Under the pieces are notes generated by a model. It worked only from the letters and a program-made list of their open reading frames with translations. It did not search any database and had not been told where the DNA came from. This document shows, piece after piece, positions 43,001 to 51,639 of a stretch of DNA of 64,000 bases (the first letter of the stretch is position 1; each line of letters starts with the position of its first letter). The DNA is taken from NCBI RefSeq assembly GCF_000003815.2, contig NC_049983.1, positions 24,143,710-24,207,709 on the forward strand, written 5' to 3'. The stretch is from Branchiostoma floridae. Taxonomy: Eukaryota > Chordata > Leptocardii > Amphioxiformes > Branchiostomatidae. The position numbers and the translations under genes are program-made.

Positions 43001-44454
43001 ATAAACTATAAACACCCCTGTGAATCGTATAGTCTGAACCCTAGACATGTGCGAATCTAACGTCGCTGATTGGACGTTCTAGGTCCAGGAATATAGCAGG
43101 AAGTATTAAAAACATTTAAACTAAAAGAAAAACTAGAGTTGAAACAATAATCCCGGTGACTAACGTTCAGTTTTCCTACAGTAAACATACAGTTTATTGT
43201 CTACAGAGTGAATATTAGAAGGAAGGAAGCTGACGAAGGATGACAAAGCACATTTCCCCAAGACCTAAGAAAATGACAGTCATCTGGCTGAGTTTCCCAG
43301 TTCCCGGTCCTCCTATATGATTCGACAAAAATTTCCCCCTATTTTACGAACGCTGGGGAAAAAAGGTATCAAAAATACATTGGAAACTAAAAAATACTAT
43401 CTTTGTTGAAGAATTGCACAGATAAAACGTAAAGTAACGTCCTACGCCAAAAATTGAATTTATCTTTGTGACTTTGATAGTATGCGTAAGTATGGCATCT
43501 TGAATTGCCTGAAACCGGGCAGAAGAAAAAAAATGAGCTGTCTTCATGAACCAGACACAAATAAGGGCACATTTATTGTAACCACAGGGGTAGTCACAAG
43601 TAGCGTCGAAACTATCGGGCGTGACGGGGGCGTGACGCGTTAGCGCGTCGTCCAGGCGCCTCAACACGTGCGTAACGTTACCGAACCGTCTGTCTAGCCT
43701 GACAGTCCTGACAGAATGGGGTTCATAAAGACGACAGGACACTCCTCTGAATAACTCGACTGGATATACAAGGTCATACAAACGTGACATTATGATAATA
43801 CTAAAGCCTGGAGGGGGAAATGTGCAGAAATGGCTGGACGAGACTACAGTACAGTTCGGAGATCAGGCCATCCTTTGAAGGGGGCGTTATGCAAATCCTT
43901 CAGTCCCGTGTATATAGACCACAGGTGTCATAACACTGAACTCGAAAGAGTCAAGACAGTAGTAGAACGGCTTGATGTGCTCTGGGACACCACAGGCCAT
44001 TACACTACAGGTCCATGCCTTCTCTCCACACACGACTCCAGTCAGCTGTGACTATCGGCATGCAGTAAATATGGGCTTCAACGAAAACTACCACATGTAC
44101 ACCTGTCAACATGTGACTATGCACGGTCCAGGGCTTGTACATTTCCACTCAACCGCAAATCCAGAGTCTTACAACTGTCTAAACTATTACAATACTCCTA
44201 GATCCGGTGGAGGGGTGGGGTCATAAAGGTAGAGACTCGAGTAGTCTATTAAATAAAATGCTCGGAGGGAGGTATCTTCCGCCGTTGTTTCTCTAGCTCT
44301 TAATTGATTAAGAGTCGGACTAGACAGACACGCAAACACATACAGACGCGCCAAAACCAATACTTCAGTCCCTCAGGGGTAAAGTTACCACTACACACAC
44401 CTTGTCAGCAGCGCTGTTGGCTCCGTCTGTCTTCTGTCTCTTGTTGGACGACAT
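30926..44454 (-). CDS. TKT: Transketolase, 13 coding exons, complete
   Basis: Thiamine-diphosphate enzyme of the non-oxidative pentose phosphate pathway in the cytosol; it moves two-carbon units between ketose and aldose phosphates. Minus-strand exons in order: 44401-44454, 42661-42782, 40757-40874, 40235-40348, 39467-39564, 38822-39013, 37517-37644, 36649-36839, 35799-35963, 34518-34674, 32839-33053, 31813-32029, 30926-31092. They sum to 1938 nt in one frame, 645 aa (human TKT has 623). Conserved sites: GHPTS (His60), KGHAAP (His100), EGHPTP (His133), GSLGQGL, LGDGE (Asp178), NRLGQ, FHGKP (His284), IAEQNM (Glu391, catalytic) and [11 protein letters not shown]. The start in exon 1 gives MSSNKRQK; an in-frame ATG in exon 2 (MADYRKPD) aligns with the usual TKT start and could serve a shorter isoform. 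Introns are full of partial exon copies. Confidence 0.97.
31508..31545. mobile_element. Left-end fragment of the CAGGGTTCTAGCC MITE
   Basis: CGGGTTCTAGCCAGCATCCG and TCCTTCTGTC only; the rest is absent. Confidence 0.6.
31595..31791 (-). pseudogene. Two TKT exon 12 donor-side copies
   Basis: 31686-31791 copies the last 35 codons with the same TGAAG|gtttgt donor. It shows nine synonymous changes and one I to V. 31595-31640 is a shorter, internally deleted copy. Confidence 0.9.
31813..32029 (-). CDS. TKT exon 12 (C-terminal domain)
   Basis: Acceptor atacttcag, donor TGAAG|gtttgt, where a GTTT repeat forms the donor region. Encodes [20 protein letters not shown] and [20 protein letters not shown] to VEDHYPEG. 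Partial copies flank both ends. Confidence 0.95.
32074..32332 (-). pseudogene. Two TKT exon 12 acceptor-side copies
   Basis: 32074-32188 and 32241-32332 copy the first part of exon 12 with acceptors cctcag/ccgcag. The nearer one carries A to P plus several synonymous changes; the farther one has an internal deletion of the GGCGCCGCCGTGACCCTG region. Confidence 0.88.
32839..33053 (-). CDS. TKT exon 11
   Basis: Acceptor ccaccccag, donor GCGAAG|gtctgt, a weak donor. Encodes [20 protein letters not shown] and the segment to EVFEAGKAK, including [13 protein letters not shown]. Confidence 0.95.
33346..33384 (-). pseudogene. Copy of TKT exon 11 acceptor boundary
   Basis: CCGTCCTCCCCGGGGTAGGG and AACAGTGAGGTTAGA mirror 33046-33080. 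Its acceptor AG is mutated (CCCCGG in place of CTGG on the plus strand). Confidence 0.7.
33907..34440 (-). pseudogene. Tandem array of four TKT exon 10 donor-side copies, ~157-bp period
   Basis: Exon-like parts at 33934-33952, 34045-34131, 34202-34298 and 34358-34438, each with the donor sequence CATCG|GTAAGT (the first has a changed base) and then intron with CA repeats and GGACAG. In the three longer copies I count roughly 24 differences from the true exon, all synonymous. Confidence 0.92.
34518..34674 (-). CDS. TKT exon 10
   Basis: Acceptor gtaccaacag, donor CATCG|gtaagt. Encodes [20 protein letters not shown] through FDQIRMAAI-type sequence ([13 protein letters not shown]) to GSHVGVSIG. 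It is the centre of an array of at least seven partial copies. Confidence 0.95.
34690..34935 (+). mobile_element. LINE 3'-end fragment within TKT intron 9
   Basis: The plus strand encodes [20 protein letters not shown] and ELPMHANKY then a stop, the WNSLP..I...S...F+..L tail of reverse-transcriptase ORFs, followed by AT-rich 3' UTR and AATAAAGTATACAC. Related decayed pieces are at about 35110-35160 and 35560-35790. Confidence 0.7.
35012..35240 (-). pseudogene. Two TKT exon 10 acceptor-side copies
   Basis: 35012-35081 and 35168-35222 match the first 55-70 nt of exon 10, each with the upstream GTACCAACAG/GTTCCAACAG acceptor. The first has about ten synonymous differences and no replacement; the second has three replacements (V to I, I to M, R to H). 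Confidence 0.9.
35255..35538. mobile_element. Second CAGGGTT(G/C)TAGCC hAT-like MITE in TKT intron 9
   Basis: Left CAGGGTTCTAGCCC, right GACTAGAACACTG, with CATTCCGTCCCGTGAGGGAC and AGCATTTCAGAGGGTCT inside. It split one acceptor-side copy of exon 10 from its downstream repeat sequence, so it is younger than that duplication. Confidence 0.85.
35799..35963 (-). CDS. TKT exon 9 (Pyr domain start)
   Basis: Acceptor gctgtgcag, donor AACATG|gtgggt. Encodes [20 protein letters not shown] and the stretch to ECFIAEQNM. Glu391 is the proton-relay glutamate that activates ThDP. Confidence 0.96.
36649..36839 (-). CDS. TKT exon 8 (interdomain)
   Basis: Acceptor atctgcag, donor GATAAG|gtaggg. Encodes [20 protein letters not shown] and the linker to PPSYSLGDK, with the active-site FHGKP histidine. 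A second copy of its first half lies upstream at 36898-36998. Confidence 0.95.
36898..36998 (-). pseudogene. Second, ORF-retaining copy of TKT exon 8's 5' half
   Basis: It has an intact ctgcag acceptor and encodes [20 protein letters not shown] and [13 protein letters not shown]. Relative to exon 8 there are four synonymous changes and K to R, G to D, G to E, plus one inserted Asn codon at the end. The 3' end meets AACAAC|gttttg, a poor donor. The copied block extends into the flanking intron (36897-37045 against 36742-36890). Confidence 0.88.
37517..37644 (-). CDS. TKT exon 7
   Basis: Acceptor ccccctcag, donor CCCTG|gtcagt. Encodes [20 protein letters not shown] and [17 protein letters not shown]. 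Confidence 0.95.
37686..37999. mobile_element. hAT-like MITE (CAGGGTTCGAAATA family)
   Basis: Flanked by ATCATCAT at 37678-37685 and 38000-38007, although the site is itself a TCA repeat. Ends CAGGGTTCGAAAT and (reverse) CAGGGATCGAAAT; internal TTGCATGTAA / TTGCACGTAA motifs. The core of the 5677-6085 insert belongs to the same terminal type. Confidence 0.85.
38822..39013 (-). CDS. TKT exon 6 (ThDP/Mg2+ motif)
   Basis: Acceptor gtttacag, donor TTCGG|gtaggg. Encodes [20 protein letters not shown] and [24 protein letters not shown]...N is the thiamine-pyrophosphate and metal binding signature. Confidence 0.97.
39467..39564 (-). CDS. TKT exon 5
   Basis: Acceptor gtgtttcag, donor GGCGAG|gtgagg. 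Encodes [20 protein letters not shown] and [12 protein letters not shown], the glycine-rich ThDP contact loop. Confidence 0.95.
39937..40112 (-). pseudogene. Two degenerate copies of TKT exon 4 donor side
   Basis: 40075-40112 (ACATTCCTACTGGGGTGGGG, TGTCTTTCCAGTC) and 39937-39975 (ACATTCCAACAAGGATGAGA) repeat the true boundary ACATCCTTACCGGAGTGGGG at 40225. A linked GGGCTTAGGTGTGACAAGCT block is shared between the two. Confidence 0.75.
40235..40348 (-). CDS. TKT exon 4
   Basis: Acceptor cctccccag, donor ACTCCG|gtaagg. Encodes [20 protein letters not shown] through [14 protein letters not shown], with two active-site histidines. Partial copies lie on both sides. Confidence 0.96.
40381..40421 (-). 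pseudogene. Copy of TKT exon 4 acceptor side
   Basis: First 30 nt of exon 4 plus cctccccag acceptor, 62 bases upstream of the true boundary. One difference, synonymous (GCC to GCT). Confidence 0.9.
40757..40874 (-). CDS. TKT exon 3 (ThDP-binding start)
   Basis: Acceptor ttcctgcag, donor TCCAAG|gtaagc. Encodes [20 protein letters not shown] and the segment to DRFVLSK. His60 corresponds to a catalytic histidine of the family. Confidence 0.96.
40875..42660 (-). other. TKT intron 2 (1.8 kb)
   Basis: No exon, ORF or repeat that I can name. Confidence 0.5.
42661..42782 (-). CDS. TKT exon 2
   Basis: Acceptor gtgtttcag, donor TCAGG|gtaagg. Encodes [20 protein letters not shown] and [20 protein letters not shown], matching the usual TKT N-terminal helix. 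Met24 is the alternative start. Confidence 0.95.
42783..44400 (-). other. TKT intron 1 (1.6 kb)
   Basis: Contains a minus-strand ORF 43344-43790 without recognisable domains and, at 43886-43918, an ATGCAAAT octamer 15 bp before TGTATATA. Nothing else is identified. Confidence 0.5.
44401..44454 (-). CDS. TKT exon 1 (N-terminal extension)
   Basis: ATG in AACATGT context, purine at -3. Encodes the hydrophilic [18 protein letters not shown], donor GACAAG|gtgtgt. It joins in frame to exon 2 upstream of that exon's own ATG. No family domain is encoded; it was accepted on frame, donor and Kozak context. Confidence 0.75.
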
Positions 44455-44585
44455 GTTGGGAACTTCCTCGTGCGAGTCGGGTTGGGCCGAGCTGTATAGA
44501 GTTTAGAGGAAGTGAAAGTGGGTTCCAAGAACACGTGCCTACGCACGGGAAGTGTCACCGGAAGACACGCACACAGGAGTCTTTG

Positions 44586-44816
44586 TAGCCTCTACCAGGC
44601 TCAACAGGTCGCTTTCGGAAACAGTAGACGTTGCCCAAATAGCCACTGCCGCAGATAACAAACATGCCATAGGAGTAAGTTGAACGAGGAGTATAACGTT
44701 AATTCTCTGCACTGGGTCGCAAACTATACTCCTCGCCACCAGCTAACTCCTATGGCGTGTTATCGTCTATACCTGTACCTTTTCTCAGCGACTTCTGTGG
44801 AGCCTGGTAGAGGCTA
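44586..44816. mobile_element. TAGCCTCTACCAGGCT MITE, copy 1
   Basis: Starts TAGCCTCTACCAGGCTC and ends GAGCCTGGTAGAGGCTA, immediately upstream of TKT exon 1. Confidence 0.85.
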
Positions 44817-45101
44817 AATGGATAATAACCAGTGTATCCAACGTAATATTAAGGGAAGCGAGTGGGTGTGGAGGTACCTGTCAGTCCGTGTCTACGCTCT
44901 GTGTCGTGACGCTTCGGAACCAGACCCGGGAGGTTAAAGGTCAGCGTTCGGAAGGGTTCGGCGCCAGACGAGGATTACCTGTTGAGCCGCTCCTGAGTCA
45001 TTGTGACGGCTGGACGAGTCCACTGGGAGGACGTTTGGAGGGGCGATGCTCGTATTTTTTTTTCCATGTCGCCTTTATTAAGTATTTCATTGTCTTATAA
45101 A

Positions 45102-45656
45102 CTTAGGCCACAGCAAGTAAATTTTATGGATGACATCCTCTGCAGACTGCAAAAATAGTGCGATAGGGCGAAAAAAAACAACATGGGTAAAAAAAAACAA
45201 GATGGCTAAATTTTAAAAGATAGGCACATAAAGTTGTGATGACTGTTGTAAAAATAATTAAAAGGACAAAACATGGTATCAGAGCCAACACGGCATTCAT
45301 TCCTGTATTTAAGACATGTACTGGTATGGTAAAAGTGACACTAGTGTGGTAGACTGGCATCACCATCAAAGTTGGTAACCACACTCATGGCTTCCATATT
45401 GGTGTTACTTTTACAACTATCCAATAAGTTTCATTTCTACAACTACAGCCCTGGGTACCTCGCAAGTGTCACTTCTACAAGTACAATTATTAGGCTACAA
45501 CACAATATATTTGCTCATTTTGGTACTTTATTAAAAAATTTATCATGTTGACGATTCCTGCAGAAGAAAAAAAATCTTGTTTTTTTTTTCTGAAATCAGG
45601 CGAAAATTAATGCGCGCGCGGATGTCATCCATAAAATTTACTTGCTGTGGCCTTAG
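45102..45656. mobile_element. Inverted-repeat element abutting an N gap
   Basis: CTTAGGCCACAGCAAGTAAA..GGATGACATCC at 45102-45138 is matched in reverse at 45620-45656, right up to the gap. Arms may extend further as degenerate A/T-rich sequence. Confidence 0.8.
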
Positions 45657-45756
45657 NNNNNNNNNNNNNNNNNNNNNNNNNNNNNNNNNNNNNNNNNNNN
45701 NNNNNNNNNNNNNNNNNNNNNNNNNNNNNNNNNNNNNNNNNNNNNNNNNNNNNNNN
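45657..45756. other. Assembly gap, 100 N
   Basis: Begins exactly at the outer end of an inverted repeat, so assembly probably failed on repeat structure. Confidence 1.
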
Positions 45757-47584
45757 AAAGCTATGGAGGTGATTTTTATGATTGTTTCGTTGCGTTCGTG
45801 GCTTGACTGAAAGTAAAAGTAGGCCAAGATTCAGCTCATGCCGTCATACATGTCTGATCGTGTAAGGGGTCGGGGTGCAGGGATTTTGTTAGATTTGACT
45901 GGATTTGTGAAAAGTGTCAAACTAAGGGCACATCACAGGGCAGCATACAGAGGGAAGTAGGTCAATTGGCACTGGAAGATTATTATGATGGGGAAGACGG
46001 CAATGTGATAGATGTGTGATTCCGTAGGTATCGGCTGTATACCTTTTCGCCTAGTTTCCTTCAAAATAAAAAGCTGTACATGTATGTGTAAGTCTCCTAG
46101 CAGCCGTGTCAGCTGGATGGGAAAAAAGAGAAGAATTTGATCAAATATGGACCAATTTGGTGCAATGGGATTTCAGTCAGTCAGACTCAGTCTTTTGCAG
46201 TACTCCAGATATCCGCCGGTCGGCCAGTTCACTCCTAGGCTACTGCTACTAATAGTACTAGGATTTTATTCCTAATTTGGTCAAAGTCCCCTATTACTAT
46301 TCGCCCAGGCGGGAGTCTGGTACATGTGTATATGTGTGTAAGAGCTACGACTTGATTTTTCGCAGTTTTGTCTTCTCCCAAACAGAGGCCGGGTGGGAAG
46401 ATTATGACCATCTTCGATCTGCCCGTTTTCTAAAGCTTGTAAGGCTCATTGGATTATTTTCCAATCATATGTTGATGGAGGCAAAATTGTTACTTGTTAC
46501 AGGACCACGGGCAGTGAGGAAAACGTGACAAGATTCCCCTCCAATTATTTGCTTGAAGCAAGGAGGTTAAAGAAAGAGAAGATTGTCATTGGAAGGGGGT
46601 GGTAGTGTCCGAAAATGGTAATCTCAAAGCAGATGTAGCATTTTGTCTTGATGGTATGAAAGGTCCCGTCAGATACCGGGATAGTCGGGTATGTGGAAAA
46701 ATACGCGCGACTCCCAAAGAAAAGAAAAAAAGTGCAAAGCAACTTAAAAACGTAATTTTTTTCCGAAATTGTACTTTAAAGGTAAAGAATGCCCTGATCC
46801 GTTGACTGCTGATAAACTGCTGTTATGCTCTCACAGGGAGGAGGAATAAATGAATGAATGAATGAATATCCCGTCAGCTTTCGGGAACAAATAGTTTGAT
46901 ATGAAAGACACCAAACTTCACAAGACACTAAGAGAATAGCCGTGGGCATTATTTGTGTGTACAAATTTTGTATACATTTCTATTTTTCCTTTCCACAAAC
47001 GCCCCGGCCCGGTTTGAAAATGTGACGTTAGCATAATACAGGTAAATCATGCATCCGGAAACATAAACAAACAGACGCTTCGAAACAATACCTCCGATCA
47101 CGGAGGTAACAGTACAATACATCACAATGATCATACCCCACACGATGTTGTAACTTGAAACGTCAGCTTAACAAAAATCGAATTAGGCGCCTCCAACGTA
47201 TTGTCAATTCATGATGCAGCTACAAGATAGTCTGTCGGCAGGCTGTTTGAACGAAATATCTTGTTTCTGAGGATGAACAATAAAGGGACCACCCTAAAGA
47301 CTCATATATAAATAAGTAATGAAATTGTTCAATGAATAGCGTCAAATTTGTCAGGTTTGTAAGTCTTCTGAAATGAAAGGTAACGGTCGTTTCAAAAACA
47401 ATTCTTTCTCACTTGTTAACGTTTCATACAACTGTTTGGCTAACGATATCGATAAGAAGTAGAAAAGTTCATTACTCCCTGATGATAATTGTTAGCCTGG
47501 TAAAAAGCAAAGGTAAAGGGATTCCCATATCCTTTTTGAGACCAGAGGGGCAGTGGGTTGTTATCCTAGTACTGACATAATCTC

Positions 47585-47796
47585 GAACCAGATCCACGGT
47601 GCGTAATGTATAGTATCAAACATCCCGTACCAGATCCACGGTGCGTAATGTATAGTATCAAACATCCCGTACCAGATCCACGGTGCGTAATGTATAGTAT
47701 CAAACATCCCGTACCAGATCCACGGTGCGTAATGTATAGTATCAAACATCCCGTACCAGATCCACGGTGCGTAATGTATAGTATCAAACTTCCCGT
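47585..47796. repeat. 42-bp minisatellite, 5 copies
   Basis: Unit CCAGATCCACGGTGCGTAAT, GTATAGTATCAAACATCCCGTA, nearly identical in all five copies. Because 42 is a multiple of three, repetitive ORFs appear on both strands; they are artefacts. Confidence 0.97.
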
Positions 47797-47804
47797 AGGT
47801 GCCC

Positions 47805-47910
47805 GTTTGACTCCCTTCAGTCCCTAGGCCGGCTACACTCCTTGGCCAGCTTTGATACTATCTTATGGCACCGTAGGATCTGCTTGGAGATTAGTGCTGA
47901 CACTGTATGT
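47805..47910. repeat. Uninterrupted relative of the 7950-8430 repeat
   Basis: CTAGGCCGGCTACACTCCTT, GATACTATCTTATGGCACCG, TAGGATCTGCTTGGAGATTA. Serves as the empty-site form of the LINE insertion at 8077. Confidence 0.8.
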
Positions 47911-48187
47911 AGCGCACGGAATTGGAAGGCGTAGCCCAATATAGTCTCCTTACACCGCCTTTTACCTCCCCAACAGAAGTCAGGTCCTTATTTTATACCT
48001 GCGGTGTGGAGATGGGAAAGTCGTGTATATAAAAGGTATCTTTCCTTAGAACCAATAGTGTAAATGATACACTAGACTCAACATATTGATATATAGATAC
48101 TTATTAATAGACATTCATGTAGGTAACTTATTGTATACACTTTTTTTGTTTGTTCACACATTTAGTTGTAGCAGACCTTACAAAAAG

Positions 48188-48498
48188 TAGCCTCCATAGC
48201 AGGCTCTCTGGGGCCTTTTTTGGGCTTATTCGGTAATACACTTTTGCTGGCCCTTTCTGTTTGTGTCTCGGCCGCCGGTTGCTGGCCTTTCCCGGTTGCG
48301 CTCNNNNNNNNNNNNNNNNNNNNNNNNNNNNNNNNNNNNNNNNNNNNNNNNNNNNNNNNNNNNNNNNNNNNNNNNNNNNNNNNNNNNNNNNNNNNNNNNN
48401 NNNGGCCAGCAATCAGCGACCGAGTACAAATAGAAATGGCCAGCAAAAGTGTATTATGAGCCCCAAAAAAGGCCCCAGAGAGCCTGCTATGGAGGCTA
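48188..48498. mobile_element. hAT-like foldback MITE with 8-bp TSD and central gap
   Basis: TSD ACAAAAAG at 48180-48187 and 48499-48506. Arms of about 100 bp begin TAGCCTCCATAGCAGGCTCT on both ends (reverse on the right). The 100-N gap 48304-48403 sits in the centre. Confidence 0.92.
48304..48403. other. Assembly gap, 100 N
   Basis: Located at the loop of the foldback element 48188-48498. Confidence 1.
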
Positions 48499-48859
48499 AC
48501 AAAAAGTCGCTGTACCTTTGTTGTGTTGATACAGATGTTATATAATAGGTTTGGATACCAGACTAGATAAAAAAAGGCAGCCGACTAGCTGTGAAAACCT
48601 ACACAGCTGAGAAAACTCTGGTTGCGCCTTTAAAGGGAATTTGAAATGTTACCTTCAATGGCTTCAAACCACGAAGCGGTTGAAGTACGGTCTGTGTAAT
48701 TCACGACAAAGCCTATTGTGTGGGGCAGGTGGTGCCATTGTTTACTTCTGCAGGACGTTTCAAGGCTGGGAACACAAAGACGACGCACGCATTCTTCACG
48801 CGTTAGTTGGTTCTTGAGTCACGCTAGCGAAGTAGCGGTGTTGGTGCTCTATTCTATCC

Positions 48860-49048
48860 AGTTGCCAAGCAGGGGCTAAGCTCCGGCCGTTTTTTGACGT
48901 GTCTAAGGGCGTTTTTATCGAGCTTTCTATTTTGTGCTCTTTTCTCCGTGTTTAGTAGGAAGACATAATGAAAATAGCACGCAAAAAACGATAAAACACA
49001 GAAAACACGTTAAAAAAACAGCCGGAGACGAACCTCTGCTTGGAGAGT
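48860..49048. mobile_element. ACTCTCCAAGCAGAGG foldback MITE, copy A (diverged)
   Basis: GCCAAGCAGGGGCTAAGCTC start, CGGAGACGAACCTCTGCTTG and GAGAGT end, with the GTTTTTATCG / CGATAAAA-type interior. Confidence 0.85.
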
Positions 49049-49067
49049 AGGCGCTGTATGCCACTAG

Positions 49068-49249
49068 TACAGTCAAACCTGTATTAGGGGCCACCTCTAC
49101 AGAGGGGCCACCTGTCCATAGTGGCCACTTTTTGTCGGTCCCTTGGGTATTTTATCTAAAAGTTGCCACCTCTATACAGAGCCCACCTGTCTATAGTGGC
49201 CAAATTTGTCCGGTCCCTTGAGTGGCCGCTATAGACAGATTTGACTGTA
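49068..49249. mobile_element. TACAGTCAAACCTGT inverted-repeat MITE
   Basis: Left TACAGTCAAACCTGTATTAG, right (reverse) TACAGTCAAATCTGTCTATA, internal GTGGCCACCTCTA and GTCCCTTGAG motifs, CTAG on both flanks. It starts 19 bp after copy A of the foldback MITE. Confidence 0.88.
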
Positions 49250-50248
49250 CTAGATTCTATTGGAAGTAAAGTGACACTAGTACTAGAAATCAACAAAATG
49301 GGTTGTAAATGTGCAATTCTGTAGCTAATTACAGCTCCCTAAATCATGCATACCCTTACGGGCCCCTATTCGTCAATTGCTCAAGGCGTCTGGTGGAGGC
49401 TATACCATATTATGCGTCAAATCATTATATTATTACTAGAGACATGAGAGATCCGCTGATGTTCACAGGTCCACGCCAGAGGATAAGCTATGCCGTATTC
49501 TACTTGTTGATCACATTGGCCGTACTCTCCTCTGACTTTTTGTATGTTTTCTAATATTTTTTTTTCGGGATTTCTAGTTTGTATTCAACGGTTTTCGTCA
49601 TATCGTCTAGCCGAACCTCTGCTTGGAGATTGGACGGGTCTCGGTGTCCTGCGAACATCGACCGATCAAGGAGCTTTCATCCTTCGACTGATCTCTAAAA
49701 GAAATCAAGCGATGATCAAGAGAACATCGAGCGTACTGCACCTGAATACCATTAAAGCTTGCAGAGTCGTTGACCGATCGATTTTCTTGCTATGTGACAG
49801 GCCTAGGGGCATGCATTACTGTGAATACTTTTTCTAGGAAAACGCGTATATTTATACATGTACGTTTGTTCCTAAACACGTGTGTCGATATCCTTTGGAC
49901 TCCCGACAACTACCGGTGGTACTGTGTATTACTCTCGGACTCCATGCAGAGGTTGATGAGGAAAATCGTGACCTTTTTCTTACGTGCCGTATTTTTCTAT
50001 GAAGGTCACGGTTTTCCCATCAGCTTTACTTCAATGGAGTGTACTGTATATGGTGTAGGCCGGAATTTTCCTCTAATCTTTGCTCCGATAAGTTCCGATC
50101 AGATATCGGAAGGCAAAACGTTACGTTTTTTTTTTCTTGCTTTTTACTGTGTCCGCGTCAAACGGCCCTCCTAGAAATGGAAAACAAAACAAAGCTAGAA
50201 AGCGTAACGATTTTGGTTTTTAACATCTGCTTGGAGATCAGCAGTGCT

Positions 50249-50404
50249 GGCCTCTACCAGGCTCCGCGGATCGGTGGTCTATTTATATAATTAAACTGTA
50301 GAAATTGGACAAATAGAGTCTATAGTACGCTAGGGGAGTCGGCCGGCAAAGGAGTACGTTTCCTCACCGTCCGACCCGCGAAGCCTGGTACATGGTAGAG
50401 GCTA
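50249..50404. mobile_element. TAGCCTCTACCAGGCT MITE, copy 2 (reverse orientation)
   Basis: Interior is the reverse complement of 52204-52353 (AATTGGACAAATAGAGTCTA, TAGTACGCTAGGGGAGT). Confidence 0.85.
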
Positions 50405-50781
50405 TAGTGCACAATACTAGTGAATGCCCCTTCATTCTAATCTATGTCCATTGTGACATTGCTCTATAATCGGTCAAATCAAAAGCTCCTTGGTCCTATT
50501 CGGCTACAGCCCCCTGGGCTTGTAACACAGGCTACCTTGGGGCTATCACCAACTACGTGATTGACGTACGCAAAACCGTAGTTTGTGGACCTTTTGTATC
50601 AAATATCTGCTTGAGGCTCAGGGACGTTTGGCCTGGCATCTAAATTTTCAAGCAGACGTTTTAATGCAAATTTTCCGTTTTTTTTTCCCAGTCTAGGTAC
50701 CCGTCTCTGTGAAAACTACCTTCCCAAGATAACAAAACAGAGAGCTACAGAGAAGCTCAACCACTAGTACTAGTACTCCCA

Positions 50782-50810
50782 AAGGAGCTTTTATCAGGTA
50801 AAAGCTCCTT
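50782..50810. repeat. Second copy of the AAGGAGCTTTTATC palindrome
   Basis: AAGGAGCTTTTA-TCAGG-TAAAAGCTCCTT, 12-bp arms. A half motif (AAAAGCTCCTTGG) is also at about 50480-50492. Confidence 0.95.
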
Positions 50811-50837
50811 GGTGTCCCAACATCTACAAGGTCCGAC

Positions 50838-50965
50838 TAGTCTCTACCAGACTCCCGCCTGGCCGAAACCGTGTACTCCTCGGCCATCTAACTCCTCTAG
50901 TGCGTTTTCTGTCTTATTTGGCCAATTTCTACTATTTTTCCAGCGACCTATGGAGCCTGGTAGTG
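50838..50965. mobile_element. TAGCCTCTACCAGGCT MITE, copy 3 (diverged)
   Basis: TAGTCTCTACCAGACTCC start, TGGAGCCTGGTAGTGTCC end. Confidence 0.7.
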
Positions 50966-51427
50966 TCCGACACTCGTGTATGTCCCTCCATTCTTATCTA
51001 TCCCCATTGGGACATTTGTTCTGTAATCGGTCCTCTTCGGTTACCGCTCCCTGTGGGCTACTCAATTATTACCGGCGACTTGATCGGCGTATTGTTCCCT
51101 GGGGATTCTAACTGGACTTTACCGGGCAGCGAGATCATATTACTTAGCAAATAATTGCTAATTTCTTACAATTCTAACCTCCCCTAAAGACGTTTGCAAA
51201 CGACAGTTGTTTCTTCCTTATTCTACATGTATACTGCAGAAGGCGCACAAACAAATACACAAACCACAAGGAAGAGGCTCCGATAATGAATGTAGAAACT
51301 TATAGACATTATTTTTCTCCTCTGCTGTACCAAGCTATGAGCTTTTGGTTGTACACACTACCGGTACCAAATACATGTTCTTTTGTTCTTACAATTTGAG
51401 CCCCAATCTGCGTTTCTGAATAAGGGA

Positions 51428-51639
51428 TACTGTAAATGTATCTAAGTTCGCGGGGATTTAATTTCGCGGTAGCGGGAAAAAGGACTTTTCGCGGTGGATT
51501 TAAGTTCGCGGTATTACCATAGACTGCAATTTAATATCATAATAGAAAAATGTTCGCGGTGGTTTTAAACTCGCGGTAAAGTGGTCACCGCGAAAACCGC
51601 GATCATTAACCCACCGCGAACATTTCTGCATTTACAGTA
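51428..51639. mobile_element. TACTGTAAATGCA MITE, copy 3
   Basis: Well preserved: TACTGTAAATG start, CGCGAACATTTCTGCATTTA end, CpG motifs intact. Confidence 0.9.

Noticed and set aside
43344-43790. 148-aa minus-strand ORF ([14 protein letters not shown]...)
   Set aside because: It lies in TKT intron 1, has no recognisable domain, and its second half looks like AT-rich intron read through. The first ~70 residues have coding-like composition, but I see no good donor, so it is not called a gene.
47561-47827. ORFs with 14-residue repeats on both strands
   Set aside because: Produced by a 42-bp minisatellite whose length is a multiple of three.
49770-50174. 134-aa plus-strand ORF
   Set aside because: No domain, no splice context, and it lies in repeat-rich intergenic DNA.
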